Source: Polaromonas sp.
GTDB taxonomy: Bacteria > Pseudomonadota > Gammaproteobacteria > Burkholderiales > Burkholderiaceae_C
Reading direction: 5' to 3'
DNA length: 64,000 nt
NCBI GenBank assembly: GCA_013823635.1
Contig: PNML01000001.1
Span: 1-64,000 of the forward strand
Notes under the pieces: generated by a model
What the model was told of the DNA's origin: nothing
Databases searched by the model: none
The model's input: the letters and a program-made list of their open reading frames with translations, nothing else
Program-made: the position numbers and the translations under genes
In this document: positions 24,412-33,747 of the stretch, in pieces
How the letters are laid out: each line of letters opens with the position of its first letter
Numbering within the stretch: the first letter of the stretch is position 1

Positions 24412-25275
24412 TCAAGGTTTGGGTGAGCGCACGACCAGGCTCACCCCCAGGGCTGTCAACGCCGTGCCCGCCAGCGTGGTGGTGGTGATGGGCTCGGCAA
24501 ACAACAGCCAGGCGATCAGGGCCGTGCAGGGCGGCACCAGGTACATCAGGCTGGACACGGACGCCGCAGCGCCCCGCTGAATCAGCAGGTACAGCAGCGA
24601 GCTGCCGCCCAGGGTCAGGCCCAACACCGACCAGGCCATGGCCCCCGCCAACTCCGCGTTCCAGCGCATGGCCTCGGTTTCCCACAGCGCCAGCGGCAAC
24701 GTGACCAGCAGGGCGGCCATGAGTTGCACCGCGTTGGCGGTGCGCACATCGCAGGGTTGCACAAAGCGCTTTTGGTACAGCGTACCGGCGGTGATGGCCA
24801 GCAAGGCCGCCACCGCCATGGACAGGTTTTGCCACGTGGCGGTGTCGCCCGGTCCACCCGCCGTGAACTTGCGGGACACCACCAGCACCAGCCCCCCCAG
24901 GCCCAACAGCAGGCCCAGCCACTGGCGGCGAGACACTTGCGCGCCAACGCCCCCCACCGCCGTGAGCCACAGGGCTGTCAGCACCGGCTGCAATCCCACC
25001 ACCAGCGACGACAGACCGGAACCCATGCCCGCCTTGACCGCCGCCCACACGCCACCCAGGTAAAGACCATGCATCAGCACGCCCGTCACGCCCAGGTGGA
25101 GCCACTGTCGGCGGTCCGCAGGCCAGCGCACGCCCATCCACCAGATCCAGGGCAAAAAGCAGGCAATGGACAGCGCATACCGCACCGCCAGAAACGACAT
25201 GGGCGGCGCGTGTGGCATGCCATAGCGCGCGACGATGAAGCCCGTGCTCCAGATGAGCACAAACACCCAGGGCAT
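24412..25275 (-). CDS. EamA/DMT family transporter
   Basis: About 287 aa, ten predicted membrane helices in two EamA repeats (FIVARYGMPHAPPMSFLAVR in the first, and SSLMYLVPPCTALIAWLLFA, followed by EPI, in the second). ATG 25275 is used; a TTG at 25299 would add eight residues and would match the usual family N-terminus better, so it is possible. Probably exports a small metabolite or amino acid; substrate unknown. It starts about 40 bp after pgsA, on the same strand. Confidence 0.82.
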   Translation of the reverse strand: MPWVFVLIWSTGFIVARYGMPHAPPMSFLAVRYALSIACFLPWIWWMGVRWPADRRQWLHLGVTGVLMHGLYLGGVWAAVKAGMGSGLSSLVVGLQPVLTALWLTAVGGVGAQVSRRQWLGLLLGLGGLVLVVSRKFTAGGPGDTATWQNLSMAVAALLAITAGTLYQKRFVQPCDVRTANAVQLMAALLVTLPLALWETEAMRWNAELAGAMAWSVLGLTLGGSSLLYLLIQRGAAASVSSLMYLVPPCTALIAWLLFAEPITTTTLAGTALTALGVSLVVRSPKP

Positions 25276-25313
25276 GGCGGAACGCAAATTCAGGGGCAAG
25301 GGATGGAACCGAT

Positions 25314-25883
25314 TCAGCGCGAGCGGGCGCGGATTTCAGGCAAGGCTTTTTGCAGGTAGTACACCATGGACCACACCGTGAGGAAGGCAGACAGCCAGAT
25401 CAGCCAATGCCCCCAGAGCGCCGTGTCCACCCAGCCCAGCACCCGCCCGTCGTACAGCAGAAAGGGAATGGCGACCATCTGCACCGTGGTTTTCAGCTTG
25501 CCCACCATGTGCACCGCCACACTTTTGGTGGCGCCGATGATGGCCATCCATTCGCGCAGAGAAGAAATGGCGATTTCGCGGCCAATGATGATGAGGGCCA
25601 CAAACACATCGGTGCGGTCCAGGTGGACCAGCACCAGCAGGCTGGCACACACCAGGAATTTGTCGGCCACCGGGTCGAGGAAGGCACCAAAGGCCGAGGT
25701 CTGGTTCAGGCGACGGGCCAGGTAACCGTCGGCCCAGTCCGTGGCGGCAAACACCACAAACATGAGGGTGGCGATGAGGTTGCGCGTGGCCATGTCCAGG
25801 CCCTGCCAATAGAACACGCCCACAATGAGCGGGATGGCCACAATGCGGGCCCAGGTCAACAGCGTTGGCAGGTTGAAAAACAT
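25314..25883 (-). CDS. pgsA: CDP-diacylglycerol-glycerol-3-phosphate 3-phosphatidyltransferase
   Basis: 189 aa from ATG 25883 (MFFNLPTLLTWARI). The CDP-alcohol phosphotransferase motif DWADGYLARRLNQTSAFGAF, followed by LDPVADK, is complete (D-G-x2-A-R-x8-G-x3-D-x3-D). It makes phosphatidylglycerol phosphate in the inner membrane, the committed step to PG and cardiolipin. It starts 22 bp after the uvrC stop, the usual uvrC-pgsA pairing. Confidence 0.94.
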   Translation of the reverse strand: MFFNLPTLLTWARIVAIPLIVGVFYWQGLDMATRNLIATLMFVVFAATDWADGYLARRLNQTSAFGAFLDPVADKFLVCASLLVLVHLDRTDVFVALIIIGREIAISSLREWMAIIGATKSVAVHMVGKLKTTVQMVAIPFLLYDGRVLGWVDTALWGHWLIWLSAFLTVWSMVYYLQKALPEIRARSR

Positions 25884-25905
25884 GGGGCCGATTATGGGGG
25901 CTGGC

Positions 25906-27927
25906 TCAGTGCAGGGCGCGGTAAATGGCATCGGCCAGTTCGGCGGATATGCCATCCACGGTCATGAGATCGGCCACACTGGCGTCACCCACGCCCTTGA
26001 CCCCACCAAACCGCTGCAACAACTTGGCCCTGCGCTTGGGGCCCACGCCCGGAATGTCCTCCAGGCGGCTGCCGCCGGTGCGCACTTTGGCGCGCTGGCT
26101 GCGCATGCCTGTGATGGCGAAACGGTGGGCCTCGTCCCGGATCTGGGCCACCAGCATGAGTGCGGCGGAGTCCTTGCCCAGGTACACCTTGTCGCGCCCA
26201 TCGGCAAACACCAGTTCCTCCAGACCCACCTTGCGCCCCTCGCCTTTTTCCACACCAACAATGAGGGAGACGTCCAGACCCAGCGACACAAACACCTCGC
26301 GGGCCATGCTCACCTGCCCCTTGCCGCCGTCGACCAACACCAGGTCGGGCATGCGTTGGCCGCCGGCCTGGTCCAGCTGGCCGCCCGACTCGCGCAAGGC
26401 CTCGGCCAGCTTGCCGTAGCGGCGCGTCAACACCTGGCGCATGGCGGCGTAGTCGTCGCCGGGTGTGATGCCGTCAATGTTGTAACGGCGGTACTGCGCG
26501 CTTTGCATCTGGTGGCCTTCAAACACCACGCAAGAAGCCTGGGTGGATTCACCCGCCGTGTGGGAAATGTCGAAACACTCGATGCGCAACGCCGCCAGTC
26601 CGTCAGGGGGCAGGTCGAGCGCCTGCGCCAAGGCCCGTGTTCTGGCCTGCTGCGACCCCTCTTCCGCCAGCAGCCTGGCCAACTGCAGGTCGGCATTGGT
26701 TTGGGCCATGTCCAGCCAGATGCGCCTGTGCTCGCGCGGCTGGGCCACGGCGCTGATGCGCACACCCGTTTGCTCGGTCAGCGCCGCCAGCAGCCCGGGT
26801 GACACGGGCGCACCCACCACCAGCACCGGTGGCGGTGGCGACTGGGTGTAGTGCTGGGCCACAAACGCTTCCAGCACCCGCTGCGCCACATCGGGCATGG
26901 CAAGCGCCGCGTCGGCGTCGTCATCGTCCCCCAGCACCAGGGCATCTTCAACGTGGGTGGGGAAATAGGGCCGGTCGCCCAGGTGGCGCCCGCCCCGCAC
27001 CATGGCCAGGTTGACGCAGGCGCGCCCACCCTGCACCTTCACGGCCAGCACGTCCACATCGGTGTCGGCCACGTTGTCCACCGCCTGCTGGTGCAGCACG
27101 CGCGACAGCGCCGACAACTGGTTGCGCACCTCCGCCGCCTGCTCAAAGGCCAGCGCCTCGGCGTGGGCCATCATGCGCGCCTGCAGGTCGTCGAGCACGG
27201 CCTGGGTATCGCCATCCAGAAAACGGGCCGCGCGGCGCACGTCGGCGGCGTAGTCGGCCACGCTGATGAGTTGCACGCAGGGCCCGCTGCAGCGCTTGAT
27301 CTGGAACAGCAGGCAGGGCCGGGTTCGGTTGGCAAACACCGTGTCCTCGCAGGTGCGCAGCTTGAACACCTTTTGCATGAGCTGGATGCTTTCCTTCACC
27401 GCCCATGCGCCGGGGTATGGGCCAAAGTACTGCTGCTTTTTGTCCACCGCGCCCCGGTAGTAGGACATGCGGGGGTACAGCCCTGGATCGGCGGGTCCGC
27501 GCGGTGCGGCCGCGCCGGGTTCGGCATCCAAGCCCTGCTCAGCCCGGGTGGGCAAACGCCCCAGGCGCAGGTAGGGGTAGCTTTTGTCGTCGCGAAACAG
27601 GATGTTGAACTTGGGCGCCAGCGTCTTGATGAGGTTGTTCTCCAGCAGCAAGGCCTCCGCTTCGGAGCGCACCACCGTGGTTTCCATGCGCACGATCCGG
27701 CTGACCATGTGGCCAATGCGGGTGCCATCGTGGCTGCGCTGGAAGTAGGTGGACACGCGCTTTTTCAGGTTGCGGGCCTTGCCCACGTACAGCACCGCGC
27801 CGGCGGCGTCAAAGTAGCGGTACACCCCCGGCAACGAGGGCAGGGCCGCCACCTCGCGCAGCAGGCCCTCGGGGTGGGCGGGTGCAGGCGGGCTGGCGCT
27901 GTCGGTGGGGGCAGACGGGTCACTCAT
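25906..27927 (-). CDS. uvrC: Excinuclease ABC subunit C
   Basis: 673 aa from ATG 27927. N-terminal GIY-YIG nuclease ([20 protein letters not shown] then [10 protein letters not shown]), UVR motif region with [21 protein letters not shown], and the C-terminal RNase-H-like nuclease ([32 protein letters not shown]). The protein ends with tandem helix-hairpin-helix motifs ([20 protein letters not shown]). It makes both incisions in nucleotide excision repair. Confidence 0.97.
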   Translation of the reverse strand: MSDPSAPTDSASPPAPAHPEGLLREVAALPSLPGVYRYFDAAGAVLYVGKARNLKKRVSTYFQRSHDGTRIGHMVSRIVRMETTVVRSEAEALLLENNLIKTLAPKFNILFRDDKSYPYLRLGRLPTRAEQGLDAEPGAAAPRGPADPGLYPRMSYYRGAVDKKQQYFGPYPGAWAVKESIQLMQKVFKLRTCEDTVFANRTRPCLLFQIKRCSGPCVQLISVADYAADVRRAARFLDGDTQAVLDDLQARMMAHAEALAFEQAAEVRNQLSALSRVLHQQAVDNVADTDVDVLAVKVQGGRACVNLAMVRGGRHLGDRPYFPTHVEDALVLGDDDDADAALAMPDVAQRVLEAFVAQHYTQSPPPPVLVVGAPVSPGLLAALTEQTGVRISAVAQPREHRRIWLDMAQTNADLQLARLLAEEGSQQARTRALAQALDLPPDGLAALRIECFDISHTAGESTQASCVVFEGHQMQSAQYRRYNIDGITPGDDYAAMRQVLTRRYGKLAEALRESGGQLDQAGGQRMPDLVLVDGGKGQVSMAREVFVSLGLDVSLIVGVEKGEGRKVGLEELVFADGRDKVYLGKDSAALMLVAQIRDEAHRFAITGMRSQRAKVRTGGSRLEDIPGVGPKRRAKLLQRFGGVKGVGDASVADLMTVDGISAELADAIYRALH

Positions 27928-27974
27928 GGCGCTATTGTGTCGCGCCCAGCCCACACCTCCGGCTCGGCCCGACA

Positions 27975-29159
27975 ATGGCCACCATGAGCCACCCGGATCA
28001 CCCAGCTCCCCTGCATTGGGACATTTTTTGCCGCGTCATCGACAACCACGGTGACCTGGGCGTGTGCTGGCGCCTGTGCAGCCAGTTGGCCCACCAGGGG
28101 CACACGGTGCGCCTGTGGGTGGACGACGCCTCGGCGCTGGCCTGGATGGCCCCATTGGGGCAACCGGGCGTCCAGGTGTACCGGTGGGACGAACAGACCG
28201 ACCCGCAGCTCACCGCACGGGACCACCCGGCCCCCGCCCAGCGGGTGTGGGTGGAAGCCTTCGGCTGTGAGCCAGATGATTCGTTCATAGCAAACTGTTT
28301 AATCAAATCGAGCGATAAAGGTCAAAAAAGCTCAAAAAATGTGGCCTGGATCAACCTGGAGTACCTCAGCGCCGAGGCCTACACCCTGCGCTGCCACGGA
28401 CTGCCTTCACCGGTCATGCAGGGGCCGGGCGCCGGGCTGAGCAAGCGCTTCTTCTACCCCGGCTTCACCCCCCCATCGGGTGGGCTGCTGCGCGAACCCG
28501 GGCTGGCCCAACGCCAGGCCCGGTTTGACCGCTCGGCCTGGCTCTGCGCCCAGGGCATCGCCTGGGCGGGTGAGCGCCTGGTCAACCTGTTTTGTTACGA
28601 ACCCGCCGCTCTGCCCGCCCTGCTGCAGCAATGGGCTCAGGACCCCGTGCCCACGCGGCTGCTGGTCACGCCGGGGCGGGCCCAAGCGGCGGTGCTAGCG
28701 GCCACCGCGCTGCCCGGTGTGAAGCAAGCCCTGGCTGAGAGCGCGGGCCACCTGAGCGTGCAGGCACTGCCCTACCTCAGCCAAACCGAGTACGACCACC
28801 TGCTGTGGGCCTGCGACATCAACGGTGTGCGCGGCGAGGACTCGCTGGTGCGCGCCCTCTGGGCAGGCAAACCCCTGCTCTGGCACATCTACCCACAGGA
28901 CGATGGCGCCCATTGGCCCAAACTCCACGCGTTTCTGGATTGGCTGCAGGCCCCCGCAGACCTGCGCGCCCTGCACACGGACTGGAACCGCGACGCCCCC
29001 CCGGCGCCCGGGACCCACACGCCCTGGCCCGCGCTGGCCCAAATGGATTGGGCCGCCAGCCACGCCTGCGTGCAGGCCGCCCGGCAGCAGCTGATGGACC
29101 AGCCTGACCTGATGACCCGGCTGCACACCATGGTGTGCGCCCTGCTCGCCGCCGACTGA
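27975..29159 (+). CDS. earP: EF-P arginine rhamnosyltransferase EarP
   Basis: 394 aa from ATG 27975 (ATG 27984 also possible). EarP transfers rhamnose from TDP-rhamnose to Arg32 of EF-P, relieving ribosome stalling at polyproline. The N-terminal [20 protein letters not shown] holds the two conserved Asp residues (23 and 27), and the C-terminal donor-binding part is [20 protein letters not shown], followed by PLLWHIYPQ. Residues about 102-120 derive from repeat copy E, a local insert relative to the expected fold. Its substrate gene efp follows after 127 bp. Confidence 0.94.
   Translation: MATMSHPDHPAPLHWDIFCRVIDNHGDLGVCWRLCSQLAHQGHTVRLWVDDASALAWMAPLGQPGVQVYRWDEQTDPQLTARDHPAPAQRVWVEAFGCEPDDSFIANCLIKSSDKGQKSSKNVAWINLEYLSAEAYTLRCHGLPSPVMQGPGAGLSKRFFYPGFTPPSGGLLREPGLAQRQARFDRSAWLCAQGIAWAGERLVNLFCYEPAALPALLQQWAQDPVPTRLLVTPGRAQAAVLAATALPGVKQALAESAGHLSVQALPYLSQTEYDHLLWACDINGVRGEDSLVRALWAGKPLLWHIYPQDDGAHWPKLHAFLDWLQAPADLRALHTDWNRDAPPAPGTHTPWPALAQMDWAASHACVQAARQQLMDQPDLMTRLHTMVCALLAAD
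28282..28333 (+). repeat. AT-rich interspersed repeat, copy E, inside earP
   Basis: TAGC (28288-28291), 19 nt, AGCG (28311-28314), A-rich tail. Sense and in frame, encoding [15 protein letters not shown]. It stands out as an AT-rich patch in a GC-rich gene. Confidence 0.65.
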
Positions 29160-29286
29160 CCGCGGCACGCACCGTCCGGGGCCTCGCGGCCTCGCGGTAA
29201 AATGCGCGATTACCCCAACAGCCAAAGAGCCGGATTCAACGGCCACGGCCCCGCCGATCCCGTCGGCTCAACCCCCCGGAACTGTT

Positions 29287-29841
29287 ATGAAAATCGCTCA
29301 AGAAATCCGTGCTGGCAACGTCATCATGCACGGCAAAGACCCCATGGTGGTCCTGAAAACCGAATACAGCCGTGGTGGCCGCAACTCGGCCACCGTGCGC
29401 ATGAAACTCAAGAGCCTGATCGCCAACTTCGGCACCGAAGTGGTGTTCAAGGCCGACGACAAAATGGACCAGGTCATTCTGGACAAGAAGGAGTGCACCT
29501 ACTCCTACTTCGCCGACCCCATGTACGTGTGCATGGACTCCGAGTACAACCAGTACGAAGTCGAAGCCGAAAACATGGGCGACTCCCTGAACTACCTGGA
29601 AGACGGCATGCCAGTTGAAGTGGTGTTCTACGACGGCAAGGCCATCTCCGTCGAACTGCCCACCAGCGTCGAGCGCGAAATCACCTGGACCGAACCCGCC
29701 GTCAAGGGCGACACGTCCGGCAAGGTGCTCAAGCCCGCCAAGATCGCCACCGGCTTCGAAGTGGCCGTGCCACTGTTCGTCAACCAGGGCGACCGCATCG
29801 AAATCGACACCCGCACCGGCGAATACCGCAAGCGCGTCTGA
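29287..29841 (+). CDS. efp: Elongation factor P (Arg32 type)
   Basis: 184 aa. Three-domain EF-P. The loop [14 protein letters not shown] puts Arg at position 32, the residue modified by EarP, where E. coli has a lysine at 34. C-terminal [20 protein letters not shown] is the family signature. It stimulates peptide bond formation at proline stretches. Adjacent earP confirms the rhamnosyl-arginine pathway. Confidence 0.97.
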   Translation: MKIAQEIRAGNVIMHGKDPMVVLKTEYSRGGRNSATVRMKLKSLIANFGTEVVFKADDKMDQVILDKKECTYSYFADPMYVCMDSEYNQYEVEAENMGDSLNYLEDGMPVEVVFYDGKAISVELPTSVEREITWTEPAVKGDTSGKVLKPAKIATGFEVAVPLFVNQGDRIEIDTRTGEYRKRV

Positions 29842-29874
29842 CCCCCTGCCCGGCCTTGGTGCCGGGTCGCTCAC

Positions 29875-29898
29875 AGGCTCCTTCGGGAGCCTTTTTTT
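29875..29898 (+). terminator. Rho-independent terminator of efp
   Basis: GGCTCC-TTCG-GGAGCC (UUCG-type tetraloop) followed by seven T residues. Confidence 0.9.
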
Positions 29899-29912
29899 CT
29901 GGGTGAAAGCCA

Positions 29913-30791
29913 ATGGACCTGCTGTCCCGCATTTCGGGGGTGATCATCCCGGTGTTTCTGATCGTGGCCATCGGTTACGGCTACGCACGCCGCCACCGGC
30001 CCGACCTGTCCACCTTCAACCGCATCGCGCTGGATGTGCTGGCCCCCGTGCTGGTGTATTCCGCCCTGGCCGCGCGCGACTTTCACCTGGCCCAACACAC
30101 CCAACTGCTGCTGGGTGGAACGGTGCTCATACTGGGCAGCGGCCTGCTGGCCTGGCCGCTGGCGCGGATGCTGGGCGCACAGCCCCGCACACTGGTGCCC
30201 GTGGTCATGTTCAACAACTGCGGCAACATGGGCCTGCCACTGGCGCTGTTGGCGTTTGGCACCGAGCACTTCGGTGCGGCAGTGGCGCTGTTTTCCATCA
30301 GCAACCTGTTTCACTTTTCGCTGGGCGCACGCCTGACCAGCGCCCAGGCGCGCACCCGTGACCTGTTGCTGAGCCCCCTGATGGTGGGCACGGCACTGGG
30401 TTTTGCCAGTGCATTGACCGACGTCAGACCACCTGCTGACATTCTGGCTGGGCTCAAGCTGCTGGGCGATGCCCTGCTGCCCATGATGCTGTTCGCGCTG
30501 GGGGTGCGGCTGACCTCGCTCACCCGCCAGGGACTGGCGCTGGGCCTGGCGGGTGCGCTGGCACGGCCACTGATCGGGTTGGCCATTGGGCTGCCCCTGG
30601 CCTGGGCGCTGGGACTGGAGGGTGCAGCCAGGGGCCAGTTGCTGCTGTTCGCGGCCCTGCCGCCGGCGGTCATGCAATTCATGCTGGCCGAGCGCTACCA
30701 CCAGGAGCCCGACAAGGTCGCCGCCATGATCATGCTGGGCAATGCACTGGCCCTGGTTTTTGTGCCGCTGGCACTGGCGCTGGGCCTGTAA
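29913..30791 (+). CDS. AEC family (auxin efflux carrier-like) transporter
   Basis: 292 aa with about ten membrane helices. Family hallmarks are the Asn-containing FNNCGNMGLPLALLAFG and the C-terminal FAALPPAVMQFMLAERY. Related proteins export small organic acids (such as malonate/malate-type carriers); the substrate here is unknown. ATG 29913. No operon partner is evident. Confidence 0.85.
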   Translation: MDLLSRISGVIIPVFLIVAIGYGYARRHRPDLSTFNRIALDVLAPVLVYSALAARDFHLAQHTQLLLGGTVLILGSGLLAWPLARMLGAQPRTLVPVVMFNNCGNMGLPLALLAFGTEHFGAAVALFSISNLFHFSLGARLTSAQARTRDLLLSPLMVGTALGFASALTDVRPPADILAGLKLLGDALLPMMLFALGVRLTSLTRQGLALGLAGALARPLIGLAIGLPLAWALGLEGAARGQLLLFAALPPAVMQFMLAERYHQEPDKVAAMIMLGNALALVFVPLALALGL

Positions 30792-30825
30792 GCTAGGGGG
30801 CCGATCTTTCCTGCCACCCTCAACC

Positions 30826-31692
30826 ATGCGCGCCACACAAAACCTCAACACCGACCGCCTGGCAGACGCCTGGGCCGAGCTGCAAGCCCACTCCGACAAC
30901 GGTCAGCCGCTGGAAGCCTCGGCCAACCGTCTGGCGTTTGCCGACCCAGAGTTCATGCTGCGGCGGGAAACCCGGGGCATCCGCCTGCAATTGGAGATGC
31001 TCAAACCCGACCTCATCCAGCAGTCGCTGGGCATTCACCACACCGTGGTGGTCTATGGCAGCGCCCGATTTGTGTCGGAAGAAGTGGCCCAACGCGCCTT
31101 GGCCGTTGCCGAGGCCAGCGGCGACATCCAGGCCATCGCCAAAGCCAGCACCCAGCTGCGCAACGCCCACTACTACGAGCAGGCCCGCGCCTTTGGTCGG
31201 CTGGTGGCCGAATACGGGCAATGCTGCTCACCGAACGACCAGATGTTCATTTGCACGGGCGGTGGCCCGGGCATCATGGAAGCGGCCAACCGGGGGGCCA
31301 GCGAAGCCGGGGCACTCACGTTGGGGCTGAACATTGCCCTGCCCCACGAACAGGGCGCCAACCCCTGGGTGTCGCCGGAGTTGAGCTTCAAGTTCCACTA
31401 CTTTGCGATGCGCAAAATGCATTTCATGATGCGCGCCAAGGCACTGGTGGCCTTCCCGGGTGGTTTTGGCACGCTGGACGAGCTGTTCGAAGTGATCACC
31501 CTGGTGCAGTGCCAGAAGGCCAAGCCGGTGCCCATTTTCCTGTTCGGCACCGACTACTGGAAACGCCTGTTCAACGTCGATGTGCTGGTGGAAGAAGGCA
31601 CCATCTCCCCGGAGGACGTGGAACTCTTCAGCTACGTGGACGACCCCCGTGCCGTCTGGGACGGCATTCGCTCCTTTTACGGCATGGCCTGA
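30826..31692 (+). CDS. LOG family / TIGR00730 Rossmann-fold protein
   Basis: 288 aa from ATG 30826. The core has CTGGGPGIMEAANRGA and AFPGGFGTLDELFEV, the PGGxGTxxE nucleotide-binding motif of the LOG (cytokinin-activating phosphoribohydrolase) / YgdH-type nucleosidase family. In bacteria related enzymes hydrolyse AMP or other nucleoside monophosphates. The extended N-terminal region (about 85 residues) is typical of the longer subgroup. Confidence 0.85.
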   Translation: MRATQNLNTDRLADAWAELQAHSDNGQPLEASANRLAFADPEFMLRRETRGIRLQLEMLKPDLIQQSLGIHHTVVVYGSARFVSEEVAQRALAVAEASGDIQAIAKASTQLRNAHYYEQARAFGRLVAEYGQCCSPNDQMFICTGGGPGIMEAANRGASEAGALTLGLNIALPHEQGANPWVSPELSFKFHYFAMRKMHFMMRAKALVAFPGGFGTLDELFEVITLVQCQKAKPVPIFLFGTDYWKRLFNVDVLVEEGTISPEDVELFSYVDDPRAVWDGIRSFYGMA

Positions 31693-31765
31693 CAGGCCGG
31701 CCTTTACCGCAGCTTTGCGCATTCGACGCCGTGCGGCGGTCGAGCCAGCAAGGGAATGCGCTACA

Positions 31766-31787
31766 TTACTAACCCATTGGTCAGTAA
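31766..31787 (+). promoter_or_regulatory. Candidate TetR operator
   Basis: Inverted arms TTACTAAC and GTCAGTAA (7 of 8 pairs) separated by CCATTG, 7 bp before the tetR start. The position suits autoregulation and control of the following efflux genes. Confidence 0.5.
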
Positions 31788-31794
31788 GTAGTGC

Positions 31795-32493
31795 ATGTCC
31801 CCCTCACACACCCCACCTGTCGACACGGACGAGGCGCCCATCAAACGGGAGCGCCGCAAGGATGCCCGCCCCGGCGAGCTGATGGACGCGGCCCTGAGCC
31901 TGTTTGTGGAAAAAGGTTTTGCCGCCACCCGGGTGGAAGAAGTGGCCCAGCGGGCGGGGGTGTCCAAAGGCACCCTGTTTCTGTACTTCCCCAGCAAGGT
32001 GGACCTGTTCAAGGCGGTGGTGCGCGAAAACATCGCCGGTCGCTTTGCCGAGTGGAACACCGCGTTTGACACCTTTCAGGGCAGCACGTCCGACATGGTG
32101 CGCTACTGCATGCAGCAATGGTGGGAGCGCATCGGGGCCACGCAGGCGTCGGGCATCACCAAACTGGTGATGAGCGAATCCAGCCAGTTCCCGGAAATTG
32201 CCGAGTGCTACCGCCAGGAGGTGATTGAGCCTGGCAATGCACTCATCCGCAAAATCCTGCAACGCGGCATCACCCGTGGCGAGTTCAGGCCGCTGAACCT
32301 GGACTACACCATCTACAGCATCATCGCGCCCATGATCTTTGTCATCATGTGGAAGCACTCCATGGGGCCGTGCTGCGGGCTGTCGGGTTCTGGCCCTGCC
32401 CTGGACCCCGAAACCTTCGTTTCCAACCAGGCCGACGTGCTGCTGCGTGGCCTGGAAAACCCCTCGCCACCCCACTCCTCTCCCACCCCATGA
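31795..32493 (+). CDS. TetR/AcrR family transcriptional regulator
   Basis: 232 aa; N-terminal helix-turn-helix (about residues 27-72) with AALSLFVEKGFAATRVEEVA, and then GVSKGTLFLYFPSKVDLF. The C-terminal ligand domain resembles AcrR-C types. Its stop overlaps the ATG of the RND adaptor gene (ATGA), so it is co-transcribed and probably represses this efflux operon through the palindrome upstream. Confidence 0.92.
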   Translation: MSPSHTPPVDTDEAPIKRERRKDARPGELMDAALSLFVEKGFAATRVEEVAQRAGVSKGTLFLYFPSKVDLFKAVVRENIAGRFAEWNTAFDTFQGSTSDMVRYCMQQWWERIGATQASGITKLVMSESSQFPEIAECYRQEVIEPGNALIRKILQRGITRGEFRPLNLDYTIYSIIAPMIFVIMWKHSMGPCCGLSGSGPALDPETFVSNQADVLLRGLENPSPPHSSPTP

Positions 32494-33689
32494 CCGACAA
32501 ATGGATGAAATGGGCGGCCGCTGCCGCCGTGGTTCTGCTGCTGGCTGGCGGCGCGACCAAGGCCTTCAAGGCACGGCAGGCCAAACAGGCACAGGCGGCG
32601 GAAGCGGCCGCGGCCCTGCGCCTGCCCACGGTGTTTGAACTGAGCGCCCAAGACGTGGTGCAGGTGCGCACCCGCACGCTGGTGCAAGGCGTGGGTGTGT
32701 CGGGGACCCTGCGCGCCACCCAAACGGCCACCCTGAAAGCCAAAGTGGCGGGCGAATTGCAAGGCCTGCAGGTGCGCGAGGGTGACGCGGTGCAAGCCGG
32801 CCAGACACTGGCGCGCATCGACACCACCGAGTACCAGGCCCGTGTCCAGCAGGCCGACCAGCAAGCCCGTGCGGCCGAGGCGCAGGTGGCCATTGCCCAG
32901 CGGCAATTGGGCAACAACCAGGCCTTGGTGAACCAGGGCTTCATCTCCAAGACCGCACTGGACACCTCACTGGCCAACCTGGACGCCGCACAAGCCAGCC
33001 ACCGCGCCGCGCTGGCGGCACTGGACATTGCCCGCAAGTCACTGGCCGACACGGTGGTGCGCAGCCCCATCGCGGGTCAGGTGGCCAGCCGCCTGGTGCA
33101 AAACGGTGAACGCGTGGGCGTGGATGCCCGGCTGTTGGAGGTGGTGAACCTCGACACCCTGGAGCTGGAAGCCGCCGTGCCGCCCGCGGCCGCCGCACTG
33201 TTGCGGATGGGACAGAGCGCGCAACTGAAGGTCGAGGGCCTGCCCCAAACCCTGTCGGCGCGGGTGGCCCGCATCAGCCCCAGCGCGCAGGCGGCCAGCC
33301 GCAGCGTGCTGGTTTACCTGACCCTGCCCGCCTCACCCGGCCTGCGCCAAGGCCTGTTTGCCCAAGGTGAGGTGTGGGTGGGCGAGCAAACCGGCTTGGC
33401 ACTGCCCGCCAGCAGCGTGCGCAACGACAAGCCCATGCCCTACGTGCAACAACTGGCGCCCGGCGAACCCGGCGCGCCGGCGCGCATCACCCACGTCCCA
33501 GTGAAGGTGCTGGCCCAGGGCGTCGACAAGGCCGCACTGAGCGGCTCCGACACCGGAACGGCACCAGAACCCATGGTAATCACTGAATCTGTAGCTGAAA
33601 ACTCAATGATTACAAGCGTCAGGGCCGGATTTATTCAAGAAAATACCTTGATACAGCCGCCCACCGCCCCATCGGCAACGCGCCCCTGA
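32490..33689 (+). CDS. RND efflux periplasmic adaptor (membrane fusion protein)
   Basis: 399 aa from ATG 32490. Membrane anchor at residues about 8-24, biotinyl-lipoyl halves (LKAKVAGELQGLQVREGDAV and DTVVRSPIAGQVASRLVQNG) separated by a coiled-coil hairpin, then beta-barrel and membrane-proximal domains. It links the inner-membrane pump encoded next to an outer-membrane channel such as the TolC encoded 4.4 kb downstream. Residues about 365-385 near the C-terminus derive from repeat copy F. Confidence 0.92.
   Translation: MTDKWMKWAAAAAVVLLLAGGATKAFKARQAKQAQAAEAAAALRLPTVFELSAQDVVQVRTRTLVQGVGVSGTLRATQTATLKAKVAGELQGLQVREGDAVQAGQTLARIDTTEYQARVQQADQQARAAEAQVAIAQRQLGNNQALVNQGFISKTALDTSLANLDAAQASHRAALAALDIARKSLADTVVRSPIAGQVASRLVQNGERVGVDARLLEVVNLDTLELEAAVPPAAAALLRMGQSAQLKVEGLPQTLSARVARISPSAQAASRSVLVYLTLPASPGLRQGLFAQGEVWVGEQTGLALPASSVRNDKPMPYVQQLAPGEPGAPARITHVPVKVLAQGVDKAALSGSDTGTAPEPMVITESVAENSMITSVRAGFIQENTLIQPPTAPSATRP
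33584..33638 (+). repeat. AT-rich interspersed repeat, copy F, inside the RND adaptor gene
   Basis: TAGC (33592-33595), 19 nt, AGCG (33615-33618), GGCC, then T-rich tail. Sense and in frame, encoding SVAENSMITSVRAGFI, the same frame as copies D and E. Confidence 0.65.
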
Positions 33690-33747
33690 GCCCAGCACGC
33701 CCCGGCTGCTGACCCGACACACCCTGCCCGACCGCCCCCGACACACC

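Noticed and set aside
24380..25141. Open frame extending the dehydrogenase gene upstream to 25141
   Set aside because: It overlaps the transporter gene in another frame and has no homology; the dehydrogenase fold starts at ATG 24379.
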